64,000 nucleotides of DNA from Lachnospiraceae bacterium (lineage in GTDB: Bacteria; Bacillota; Clostridia; Lachnospirales; Lachnospiraceae), in NCBI GenBank assembly GCA_017460885.1, contig JAFUAB010000016.1:1-64000 (forward strand). The letters run 5' to 3'. The notes beneath the pieces were generated by a model that saw only the letters and a program-made list of their open reading frames with translations, made no database searches and was not told the origin of the DNA. Made by a program: the position numbers and the translations under genes. Within the stretch, counting starts at the first letter, position 1. Every line of letters starts with the position of its first letter. Shown one piece after another: positions 17,228 through 26,100 of the stretch.

Positions 17228-19638
17228 TTTACAACCACCTTCTCCGTAAGTTTGGAAGCTTCTTCATATTTACGTATGAACAGCATATATATTATGCCGG
17301 CCGTCAGTGCAAGTGCTACGATCAGCCCAAGTACATGAACCGATCCGGTAAATGCGCTGCCGAACTGGTAAATGATGAGCGCGATCACGTACGCGAATAC
17401 GCACTGATAACCGATCGCGAACCATGTCCACTTGCGGTTGTTCATCTCTCTCCTGATGGCACCGATGGCAGCGAAACACGGAGCGCAGAGCAGATTGAAT
17501 ACCAGGAAGCTGTATGCTGAAAGCTTCGTCAGTCCTTCGAAATCCAGTACACCGAATACACCGACAACCTCTTCCTTGGCAACCAGACCCATGATCGTAG
17601 CGATCGTAGCCTTGATATTGTTGAATCCGAGAGGAGCGAATATCCAGGAGATGGCTCCGCCGATCTTGCCCAATATGCTGTCTTCAAGCTCAAGCTCGGT
17701 CGAGAATCCGAATGCACCGTCTGCCCAACCGAAGCATGAACCGGCCCAAATCACGATCGAGGAGATCAAAATGATCGTACCTGCTTTTTTGATGAATGAC
17801 CAGCCTCTCTCCCACATTGACCTGAGCAGATTGCCGATGGTAGGCCAGTGATATGCGGGGAGTTCCATTACGAAGGGAGCAGGCTCACCTGCAAACATCT
17901 TCGTCTTCTTAAGCATGACGCCCGAGATGATGACAGCGGCGATCCCGACGAAGTAAGCACTGGGAGCAACCCACCATGCACCATGGAAAAGTGCTGCGGC
18001 GATCATTGCTATGATCGGAAGCTTGGCTCCGCAGGGGATAAACGTTGTGGTCATGATCGTCATACGACGGTCTCTTTCGTTCTCAATGGTACGCGAGGCC
18101 ATGACGCCGGGAACTCCGCATCCGGTGCCTATCAGCATGGGAATAAAGGATTTACCGGAAAGACCGAATCTTCTGAACACACGGTCAAGCACAAATGCAA
18201 CACGGGCCATGTATCCGCATGCTTCGAGGAATGCCAGCAGCAGGAACAGCACCAGCATCTGGGGAACAAATCCAAGTACGGCGCCGACACCTCCGATTAT
18301 ACCGTCTACGATCAGGCTGTGAAGCCATTCAGCGCATCCGATCGAATCAAGCAGGTTGTCAAAGATCACCGGCACACCGGGAACCCATACGCCGTAATCG
18401 GCAGGATCCGGAACTCCCCCTGCCTCTTCACCGAGTGCAGTTTCATATATGTCGGATATATCATATCCCGCTTCGGCAAGAGAATCCGCATAAAAGCCGT
18501 ATGCTTCGTCAAATCCTCCGAAATCCCCGTCCTCTATTGCTCCGAGAATATCATCGGCTCCGACCACGCCGCTTTCAGATGCTCCGGTAACACGTGATAC
18601 CATCTCGTCGGTCCACACATTTGCGGCAGCATATTCTGTCATTGCATCATCATATTCAGCGCTGCCGATACCGAACAGATGCCAGCCGTCACCGAAGAGT
18701 CCGTCGTTTGCCCAGTCCGTAACCCATGTTCCTACAGTAGATACAGAGATATAATAAACAAGGAACATGATAACTACGAATATCGGCAGGGCCAGTATTC
18801 TGTTTGTAACGATCTTATCTATCTTATCAGATGTGGTCAGGTTACCGGCTCCGGCCTTTTTATAGCATCCCTTTATAACAGAAGCGATGTAAACATATCT
18901 TTCATTGGTTATGATACTCTCGGCATCATCATCAAGCTCCTTCTCCGCAGCCTGTATATCCTGCTCGACGTGATCAAGCTTATCCTTGGGAACTTTCAGT
19001 TGCTCAAGCACCTTATCATCACGTTCAAACACCTTGATAGCATACCATCTCTGCTGTTCATCGGGCATGTCATGTATGATGGCTTCCTCGATGTGGGCAA
19101 TGGCGTGTTCAACAGGTCCCGAGAACGTATGCATGGGAACCCTTTTGCCTGCCTTGGCTGCGGCAACCGCCGCCTTGGCCGCATCCATGACCTTGTCGCC
19201 CTTTAATGCGGATATCTCGATTATCTCACAGCCGAGCTGTTTCGCCAGATCCTTTGTGTTGAGTTTGTCGCCGTTCTTACGTACGACATCCATCATGTTG
19301 ATAGCGATGACCACGGGAATACCAAGCTCTATCAGCTGAGTGGTCAGATAGAGATTTCTCTCCAGATTGGTTCCGTCCACAATGTTGAGTATCGCATCAG
19401 GGCGCTCACCTATCAGATAATTTCTTGCTACCACTTCCTCCAATGTATAGGGAGAAAGGGAATAAATGCCGGGCAGGTCGACGATCGTCACGTCTTCATG
19501 CTGCTTCAGCTTTCCTTCTTTCTTTTCCACCGTTACGCCGGGCCAGTTTCCGACGAACTGATTTGAGCCGGTAAGCGAATTGAACAATGTGGTTTTTCCA
19601 CAGTTCGGGTTACCGGCCAGCGCGATCTTCAAGCCCAT
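17224..19638 (-). CDS. feoB: Ferrous iron transporter FeoB
   Basis: 804 residues. The N-terminal GTPase shows G1 GNPNCGKTT at 9-17, G3 DLPG at 54-57 and G4 NMMD at 114-117. It is followed by the helical GDI domain and the membrane part, which has the two Gate regions with GTGCGVPGVMASRT and FIPCGAKLPI, the conserved pore cysteines. A loop of about 120 residues between the first helix and the first Gate (containing DDAMTEYAAANVWTDE) is acidic and longer than in E. coli FeoB. It takes up Fe2+ under anaerobic conditions. The start overlaps the FeoA stop by one base (TAATG), so the two are coupled, and the Cys-rich partner overlaps its end. Confidence 0.97.
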   Translation of the reverse strand: MGLKIALAGNPNCGKTTLFNSLTGSNQFVGNWPGVTVEKKEGKLKQHEDVTIVDLPGIYSLSPYTLEEVVARNYLIGERPDAILNIVDGTNLERNLYLTTQLIELGIPVVIAINMMDVVRKNGDKLNTKDLAKQLGCEIIEISALKGDKVMDAAKAAVAAAKAGKRVPMHTFSGPVEHAIAHIEEAIIHDMPDEQQRWYAIKVFERDDKVLEQLKVPKDKLDHVEQDIQAAEKELDDDAESIITNERYVYIASVIKGCYKKAGAGNLTTSDKIDKIVTNRILALPIFVVIMFLVYYISVSTVGTWVTDWANDGLFGDGWHLFGIGSAEYDDAMTEYAAANVWTDEMVSRVTGASESGVVGADDILGAIEDGDFGGFDEAYGFYADSLAEAGYDISDIYETALGEEAGGVPDPADYGVWVPGVPVIFDNLLDSIGCAEWLHSLIVDGIIGGVGAVLGFVPQMLVLFLLLAFLEACGYMARVAFVLDRVFRRFGLSGKSFIPMLIGTGCGVPGVMASRTIENERDRRMTIMTTTFIPCGAKLPIIAMIAAALFHGAWWVAPSAYFVGIAAVIISGVMLKKTKMFAGEPAPFVMELPAYHWPTIGNLLRSMWERGWSFIKKAGTIILISSIVIWAGSCFGWADGAFGFSTELELEDSILGKIGGAISWIFAPLGFNNIKATIATIMGLVAKEEVVGVFGVLDFEGLTKLSAYSFLVFNLLCAPCFAAIGAIRREMNNRKWTWFAIGYQCVFAYVIALIIYQFGSAFTGSVHVLGLIVALALTAGIIYMLFIRKYEEASKLTEKVVVK

Positions 19639-19874
19639 TACTTATTACCTCCCTTTGTCACTTCGATCATCTCCGCATCGGCCTTTCTGATGGATAATTC
19701 GTAACCTCTGACGGTTACCTCCACCGGGTCTCCGAGCGGTGCCACCTTGCGGACGTAGATTTCTACGCCCTTGGTGATACCCATGTCCATGATCCTTCTC
19801 TTGATGGCACCCTCGCCATGAAGCTTGACCACAGTCACGGTTTCTCCGATTTTGACGTCTTTAAGCGTACTCAT
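19638..19874 (-). CDS. feoA: FeoA-family protein
   Basis: 78 residues forming one SH3-like FeoA domain: LKDVKIGETVTVVKLHGEGAIKRRIMDMGITKG, then PLGDPVEVTVRGYELSIRKADAEMI. FeoA is a small cytoplasmic protein that assists FeoB. It is the second of two FeoA-type genes in tandem; this one directly precedes and overlaps feoB by one base. ATG 19874 has AGGAGG upstream. Confidence 0.93.
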   Translation of the reverse strand: MSTLKDVKIGETVTVVKLHGEGAIKRRIMDMGITKGVEIYVRKVAPLGDPVEVTVRGYELSIRKADAEMIEVTKGGNK

Positions 19875-19888
19875 TCATAATCCTCCTC

Positions 19889-20101
19889 TTATATCATGAC
19901 CTTTCGGGCCATTTCCTCATTCAGGGCTATCCTGGACTCCTTCACCTTAACGATAACATTGCCATCCAGCACACTGATAAGGGTTACTGAGCCTCCGGGG
20001 GTAATTCCCAGATTTTCAAGATGTCTCTTTACGCCGGGATTGCCCCCCACCTTTCTGACAATGGACTCCTCCCCCGGCGTAGCATAAGTGAGCGGTATCA
20101 T
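19889..20101 (-). CDS. feoA: FeoA-family protein, first gene of the feo operon
   Basis: 70 residues, FeoA domain with PLTYATPGEESIVRKVGGNPGVKRHLENLGITPGGSVTLI and VKVKESRIALNEEMARKVMI (read in two parts). It is clearly different from the second FeoA, so the pair may have separate roles on FeoB, as in other clostridia. GGAGG precedes ATG 20101. It is first in the operon behind a promoter that carries a palindromic operator. Confidence 0.92.
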   Translation of the reverse strand: MIPLTYATPGEESIVRKVGGNPGVKRHLENLGITPGGSVTLISVLDGNVIVKVKESRIALNEEMARKVMI

Positions 20102-20166
20102 TCTCTGCCTCCATTTCGGTATTCATCTTATTATGCTAATCATATGCTAATATTTTTAACATAAGG

Positions 20167-20196
20167 TAGTTTACTATAACTAACTGATAATGTCAA
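20167..20196 (-). promoter_or_regulatory. feo promoter with palindromic operator in the spacer
   Basis: Minus strand: -35 TTGACA (20196-20191), 17-bp spacer, -10 TAAACT (20173-20168). TTAGTTATAGTAAACTA (20183-20167) fills the spacer and -10 and contains the inverted repeat TAGTT/AACTA. The arrangement fits an iron-sensing repressor of the DtxR/IdeR or Fur type. A 15/17 match lies at 62901-62918, upstream of a small ORF. Confidence 0.75.
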
Positions 20197-20232
20197 TACT
20201 TAACGACGAAAACCAAATCTGCATAATAACCG

Positions 20233-20265
20233 AAAAAGCCCCCGCTGCTCATTTGCAGCGAGGGC
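20233..20265 (-). terminator. Terminator of the hsp20 gene
   Basis: Minus strand: GCCCTCGCTGC pairs with GCAGCGGGGGC around a 6-base loop, followed by TTTTT. It lies 90 bp past the hsp20 stop codon. Confidence 0.85.
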
Positions 20266-20355
20266 AATTACTAAATTCTTTGACTGTAGTTCAAAGCATT
20301 GTGGATTCAAGTTATGCCATTAAGCCTTGCGATGAGTGAGACGCCGCGCGGGCGG

Positions 20356-20808
20356 TCAGCCTTCTATCGCAATAGTCTTGCTGGTTTCGATCTTCTTGGG
20401 ATCAACCTTGGGGATGACCACGGTCAGGATACCATCCTTAAAGTTTGCCTTAATATCTTCCTCAGTAACGGCATCGCCTACGTAGAAGCTTCTGCGGCAG
20501 GATCCGGTATAACGCTCCCTGCGGATGTACTTGCCGGTCTTCTCGTCCTTCTCGTCGTGGTTCTCGTTCTTGGTGGCTTCGATAGTCATGTAGCCGTTCT
20601 CAAGCTTGGCCGTAACATCCTCCCTGGCATATCCGGGAAGCTCCATCTCGAGCCGGTAATCCGTATCGGACTCCTTGATATCCGTACTCATCAGTCTGCC
20701 GGGATGTGCTGCCGGGTGCTTGGGCTCTGCTGCGGGCCTTCTGTCGAACCAATCATCGTCAAAGAAATCTCCGAACAAATTGTTTGTTAAAATACTGGGC
20801 ATCAACAT
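20356..20808 (-). CDS. Hsp20/alpha-crystallin small heat-shock protein
   Basis: 150 residues. An N-terminal arm MLMPSILTNNLFGDFFDDDW is followed by the alpha-crystallin domain (about 45-140) with YRLEMELPGYAREDVTAKLE, GYMTIEA, the loop EKTGKYIRRERYTGSCRRSF, and the signature FKDGILTVVIPK, where GILTV is the conserved dimer strand. It is an ATP-independent holdase for unfolded proteins. I keep the ATG at 20808 because AGGAGG sits 8 bases upstream; the Met at residue 3 would be too far. Control by HrcA is shown by the CIRCE element upstream. Confidence 0.95.
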   Translation of the reverse strand: MLMPSILTNNLFGDFFDDDWFDRRPAAEPKHPAAHPGRLMSTDIKESDTDYRLEMELPGYAREDVTAKLENGYMTIEATKNENHDEKDEKTGKYIRRERYTGSCRRSFYVGDAVTEEDIKANFKDGILTVVIPKVDPKKIETSKTIAIEG

Positions 20809-20936
20809 AATATTTTCCTCCTCTTACTTTTACATTTTCTGTTCTGAAAAGCCCGTTCTTAGTGGCCGTTTCGGCCTGTCATTGGGGAAAACTGATTTTT
20901 TGATTTTCCTTTGGGCTTTTCGCTCTTCATGATTAT

Positions 20937-20965
20937 GTTATACACCCATTGTTAGCACTCGTCAA
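20937..20965 (-). promoter_or_regulatory. hsp20 promoter
   Basis: Minus strand: -35 TTGACG (20965-20960) and -10 TATAAC (20942-20937) with a 17-bp spacer. The -35 lies in the central spacer of the CIRCE element. The transcript would have a leader of about 120 bases. Confidence 0.8.
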
Positions 20966-20978
20966 TAGTGAGTGCTAA
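20952..20978. promoter_or_regulatory. CIRCE element (HrcA operator)
   Basis: TTAGCACTC and GAGTGCTAA are separated by exactly nine bases, an exact match to the CIRCE consensus bound by the heat-shock repressor HrcA. Confidence 0.96.
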
Positions 20979-21028
20979 CAACTTTTTATAAACTTTCTTA
21001 AGGAAAAATAAACTTGAAAAACCTGGGG

Positions 21029-22702
21029 TTATGGTCTTAAAAGTTTCACCCTGGCTTGTTTTTGGTAAAACGCAACGCCATAACAGAGTATCTGTTCATA
21101 TCCATAAAGCCCTTCCGCATATTTCTCCGTAACGATCTGGTTAATTGCATCATCACAATCCTTATCAAGATCAGCTTGCCTTTCAGACTTCTTTGCCTCA
21201 ATTATAATGACCCTGCGGTTATCATCATCCTTTAGCAGTATGTCCGGTCTGCCAAGACCTTTTTCTTTATTGGACTCCACTTCATAACCTATTCCGACAA
21301 ATGCTCCGGCAAGAAAAGCGTGGTAGTAGTCTTCATGATAATCATTGTAGCTTATTGTTTTCCAGAGAAGCTCCGAAACAATCCGGCCCGCTTCATCTGC
21401 ATCCTTATTCCAGAACGCATCCATCATGCTTTTCTGCATATTGGTATCTATCGTTTCTTTGAATAGCTTAACAACCGTATCTTCGAAAATAGACGCTATC
21501 TCCCTGTTAGGGATCTTAAGGCTCACCGTTTCTCCTTCTTCTCCGGCATCTGCCTTAGTTATATACCCCGTCATAAGCAGAACGCTCCACAGATTATCCT
21601 CTGATGAATGCAAAGTATCATAAGTCAGCTCATCCGTGATCGTCTGCATGATCGTTCCACCGTTCATCAGTACTTCAAATTTGCCCTTAACCTTAAAGTC
21701 CGTCCTCTTTACGAATGTCAGCAGGATTCCGTTATGACTGGTGTTTTTCCAATAATTCTTAGGCTTTGCATCCGGGTATTTCCGAAGCTCGGAAAGGAAA
21801 TTTATCACATCCCATGGACAATAAACGAAACTGTTTCCAAATACATAACCGTCATACCATTCCTTGATAGTGCTTCTCCGCGACGTCCGGTCAGCCGCCA
21901 CAAGCATACGGTCAATCTCCTCACCGGTAAAACCAAAATACTGAGAAAAATTTTTGTCTATCACCGAATAGGATGCAAAATTATTGGTGCCCGTAAAGAT
22001 ACTTTCCTTTGCAATCCGAAGGCATCCGGTGATCACCGAAAACTGAAGAAACTCATTATCTTTAAGTGCTGTACTCATAATCCCCCTGATGACATCAAGC
22101 ATCTTGGAGTAATACCCATTCCCTGAGGTATCCTTTTCACTCGCTTTGGCAAGAGGGACGTCATATTCATCAATCAAGAGAATAACTTTCCTGCCATAAA
22201 CGGCATTCATCATACGCATAATTGTTTTAAGTGAATTCTTAACGTCTGCAGTTGTGCTTTTTTCAGATTGTAACCTATCTAAGGTTTCGCAATCATACTT
22301 GTTTACATGTTCGGCATTTGCCAAATCGGACAAATCTTTACTGATATCTGCGAGCCGTACCTTAAGCATTTCATATGCGCCGTCAAAATCTTCTGCTTCA
22401 ACATCTTTAAATGAAACAAATAAAACCGGATACTGATTCATCCAATCCTTGCAGAAATTACCATGTTCCGTTATGGCAAGCCCTTTAAATATGTTCTCAC
22501 TATCTTTGCGTATGCTGAAGAAATTCTCCATCATGCTCATCATAAGCGTTTTACCAAACCTGCGTGGTCTGGTAAAAAGTGTAACTTTGTTATCCGTATC
22601 GTTAACAAGTTCATATATCAGTTCCGTTTTATCAACATAGTAATTACCTGATTCTCTGAGTTCTTCAAAATCAGATTTTCCTACGCCCACCGTAAAAACC
22701 AT
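21029..22702 (-). CDS. AAA-ATPase-like protein fused to a PD-(D/E)XK nuclease domain
   Basis: About 557 residues. The N-terminal part matches the AAA-ATPase_like family (PF09820 type): VGKSDFEELRESGNYYVDKT, then the unusual P-loop TRPRRFGKTLMMSMM and the Walker B strand VILLIDEYDVPL. The C-terminal 100 residues form a DUF1703-type PD-(D/E)XK nuclease with GLGRPDILL followed by VIIIEAKKS. Such genes occur in many copies in gut Lachnospiraceae and related anaerobes; their function is unknown, with defence or mobile-element roles proposed. ATG 22702 has GGAGG upstream; the longer frame to 22738 runs into the hairpin repeat. It is a single gene, flanked by that repeat on its promoter side. Confidence 0.88.
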   Translation of the reverse strand: MVFTVGVGKSDFEELRESGNYYVDKTELIYELVNDTDNKVTLFTRPRRFGKTLMMSMMENFFSIRKDSENIFKGLAITEHGNFCKDWMNQYPVLFVSFKDVEAEDFDGAYEMLKVRLADISKDLSDLANAEHVNKYDCETLDRLQSEKSTTADVKNSLKTIMRMMNAVYGRKVILLIDEYDVPLAKASEKDTSGNGYYSKMLDVIRGIMSTALKDNEFLQFSVITGCLRIAKESIFTGTNNFASYSVIDKNFSQYFGFTGEEIDRMLVAADRTSRRSTIKEWYDGYVFGNSFVYCPWDVINFLSELRKYPDAKPKNYWKNTSHNGILLTFVKRTDFKVKGKFEVLMNGGTIMQTITDELTYDTLHSSEDNLWSVLLMTGYITKADAGEEGETVSLKIPNREIASIFEDTVVKLFKETIDTNMQKSMMDAFWNKDADEAGRIVSELLWKTISYNDYHEDYYHAFLAGAFVGIGYEVESNKEKGLGRPDILLKDDDNRRVIIIEAKKSERQADLDKDCDDAINQIVTEKYAEGLYGYEQILCYGVAFYQKQARVKLLRP

Positions 22703-22720
22703 ACAATAACCTCCTCCCGA

Positions 22721-22883
22721 TTTAAGATACTGTTGCAAAATAACTTGATCATTTGTCTCGGATAAATGTCCATCTGCTTCTTCAGAAAACCTCGGCGTAG
22801 CCCAGTACAGCGAGGATTTCTAACGGAGCAGTCAAGGAAGCAGACAAGCAAAATTAAAAGTTATTCTGTAACAGATCCTTAAT
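22721..22883. repeat. Hairpin repeat element, copy 2
   Basis: An imperfect full-length palindrome of about 160 bp. The left end TTTAAGATACTGTTGCAAAA matches the reverse of the right end near TCTGTAACAGATCCTTAA, and the core has CCTCGGCGTAG facing GCGAGG. It shares the GCAGACAAGC segment and the general plan with copy 1 at 16728-16888. It lies directly upstream of the AAA-ATPase/nuclease gene, so it may be part of its leader. Confidence 0.75.
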
Positions 22884-22959
22884 TCGTTTACTATAACTAT
22901 ATCACGAAACATATGAACATACGCGACCATCGGGCAAAAAATGTCATTTATGGATCCCG

Positions 22960-22998
22960 AAAAGGGTGATGCCCCTCCAGGGAATTGGAGAGGCATCG
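22960..22998 (-). terminator. Terminator of the 1,487-aa surface protein gene
   Basis: Minus strand: GATGCCTCTCC pairs with GGAGGGGCATC around an 8-base loop, followed by a short T-run (CCCTTTTCGG). It lies 110 bp past the stop codon. Confidence 0.75.
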
Positions 22999-23108
22999 GG
23001 GAAAATAAGGGATAAAAAGGAATGTGATAAAAGCTTTTTAATTGGAGTACCTTTGGGAAACGCTGATCAAGGCATTTCCTTAGCTCCGCTCACGTTGAGC
23101 GCAAGCCC

Positions 23109-26100
23109 TTACTCCATGTCGTCCGGCTCAGGATCCTCACCCTGGCGGCGTTTCTTTCTGGACAGAGTCCATGCTCCAAGCATGCCGCCGGCTGCACTCA
23201 TCATGCCAAGCAATCCACCCATGCTGCTTGCGTCGCCCGTACCGGGTGAACGCCTTGCGCCGAGCACTGCTCCTCCGGGTGTACGTCTTGCACCAAGAAC
23301 CGCTGCTGCTCCCGCGAGCGGAACCTGTCCATCTCTTATTATAACACGATCTGTGTCTGTGTCAGTATCTGTATCTGTGTCGGTATCAGTGTCTGTATCG
23401 GTATCCGTATCCGTATCGGTGTCCGTATCGGTATCAGTGTCCGTATCGGTGTCTGTATCGGTATCTGTGTCCGTATCCGTATCAGTGTCGGTGTCCGTAT
23501 CGGTATCAGTGTCCGTGTCTGTATCCGTATCGGTATCCGTATCTGTGTCCGTATCTGTATCGGTATCGGTGTCGGTATCCGTATCTGTATCGGTGTCCGT
23601 ATCTGTGTCCGTATCGCCTTCTTTAATATATGTTCTCTTTACTTCGGACCAGGGATATTTCTCAGTCTCAGTAATACGCTCAAAGCTGACTGAATATGTG
23701 ACGTCAGCAGTAAGCTTCTTTTCCGTTTCAGAATCAGATGTAGAAACTGCAGTTCCAAGTATAGTTTCCGAAGAGGAGGCTTCTGCAACAGAATAGCCTA
23801 TCGTAGTGCTTGAAATATCCGCGCTTGCGCTTCCGCTCATTTCAGCATTTGTTTGCGATGAGGATTCTGCAATTCCGGGAGTATAAGTAACGGTACCCGA
23901 AGCCTCTCCATACATGGTTGTCGTAGAGGTTACAGAAGCAGTAGCTATTGCCTCTTTCTCACTGGAAACAATAATGGATTCTACGGATTTGATTGCTGAT
24001 GATTCCGAATCCCATTCCTTGTATCCGGAATAATGCCATTCTGATCCATGCACTTCAACAAACTTGGCTATTCCCTGACCACCATGTATTCCTGCTATCT
24101 GATATAAATCTGCGCTTGGACAAATTATTGTTCCCGCTACACATCCCGCAAACTCTACACCACCTTCATATGCATGATATGTAGTTCCACTTTCATCTGT
24201 GTTTACATCAACAAAATTGAAAACTACCTGCTGAGATATCCTGGTAGAATCAATACCGTCAGACCCCTGTCCGTTTACCAAATACTTATATAACAGTACT
24301 CTCGATTCTTCCGCGGATACATTGGATGTATCAACGTTTATAACCAGGACTTTATCATCGCCAACAATAAGTTTTAAGCCCTTTCCTCCTGCATCCTCTG
24401 TAACATACGCCTTTGTTTTAGTCTTCGAATCTGTAAATGCCAGAACATATTTTTCAACCCATGAATCAGTCACCCAATCATACGATGAAACAGCTTCAAC
24501 ACTACAGTTAACATAAACAACATCATATCCAGATTCTGAAGATTTCTGTGTTGATGACGTATCAACCGTGATAACTCTGTTCTGTTCATCTCCGGACACC
24601 GTAACTGTTGCCAGTTCAGATGTATCTGCAGTTCTTGCAGTTTCTGCCAGAGATTCCGACAAACTGGACGCATTGTCAAGTATGCTCTGAACAGATTGCG
24701 CATCAGCCTCCTTGGTTACTGAAAATGCATCGCCATTACAAGGATCATCTACTATTGTAAGCGTTACAACAGTACCATCTTCGTGAGTAAACCGGATATC
24801 ATATTTATTATTGTCATACCTTTCAGATATCACTGCATTCTCATTGTTAACGACAATGGACTTAATGACCCCCTTGGTATGAAGAGTCATCGTTTCCGTA
24901 ATATCTTCTATAATGATACTGTCATTTGTTGCACCGGATCCAGCCTTGTAAATTTTATTATCTGTCTGACCAATCTGTGTGTTCGTATGTATGATCAAAC
25001 CTGTCTGAAAATTAGTCTCTGATTCATCCGTAGATATAGATCCGGCCGTGATCCCATAATCAGCCATCAAAACCTTGATTGCAGAAAGATCGCTGTCATC
25101 TCCGTAGTAAACTGCGCTTTCGCTATAGTAATGTATTTTTGAAGAAACAAAAACATTATCTCCGTCTTTAGTTACTATAATGGTCTGCTCACCGGTTCCT
25201 TTCTCATCCGTGATCTTATTTACATAGGAGCCGGCTTCCATATCAAAATACTCATACAGTTCCTCATCCCCCGATTGAACATAGGTACTTGCGTTTCCAT
25301 TCTCCAATGCTGCTTTTAACTTAGCTGCCAGATCATCCGAAGCGGTCTGAACATCACCATCTTCATCTGTATAAGTTACCGTAGTGGTTCCGTCATCTTT
25401 CTTGGCAACAACCACATTTTTATAATCGGTTCCGTTTATCTTTACACTGTAGGTCGTTTCCGCATTTTCCATTGCCTTTGCTGCCAATGCCTGCGCGTAT
25501 GCGGTCGTCGTGTCAATGGTAACATCCTCGTTACCCTTCATAAACCTGACATTGGTTCCGTCATAAACTGCAGTCAGGCCATCATATAAAGAAGCCTCTG
25601 AAGCACGTTCAGAATCAATTATATAAGACTTACCATCAATAATCACTGTATACGTAGCCTCAGCTGAAGCAGTTGCATCAGCTTTAGCCAGTTCAACGAG
25701 TTTCATCACAAACTCATTTTCTGTATTAACATCTTCCTTATTGTAGGTTACGGTCTCTCCATCAGTTGAGGTAACGATCAGCCCCTCAAGCAATTCCGCG
25801 GTAGCTCCATCAACATCATACTCTGTTCCGTCAATTGTTACTTTGTATTTAACACTCTGTTTCGCCAGATCTGCTAATTCCTTACCATATCCCGTAGAGT
25901 CATCCACTCCCTCTTTGCTGAATGTTACGTCTTTACCGTTTGTCGACGTTGCAACCAGACCATTAAATAATTCAGCAACAGGCTGATCTACTGAATATGT
26001 TTTACTGCCGATCGTAATGGTGTATGTAGTACCAGCCTCAGCAGATGCAGTTGCATTAGTTTTAGCCAGTTCAGCGAGTTTCTTCACATACTCATTTTCC

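Noticed and set aside
23349-23615. CRISPR array
   Set aside because: The repeats are six bases long, without spacers, and lie inside a coding frame.
22966-23796. Plus-strand ORF of 276 aa rich in Ser-Val repeats
   Set aside because: It is the antisense reading of the Asp-Thr tract of the surface protein; it has no ribosome site and exists only because the six-base repeat is open on both strands.
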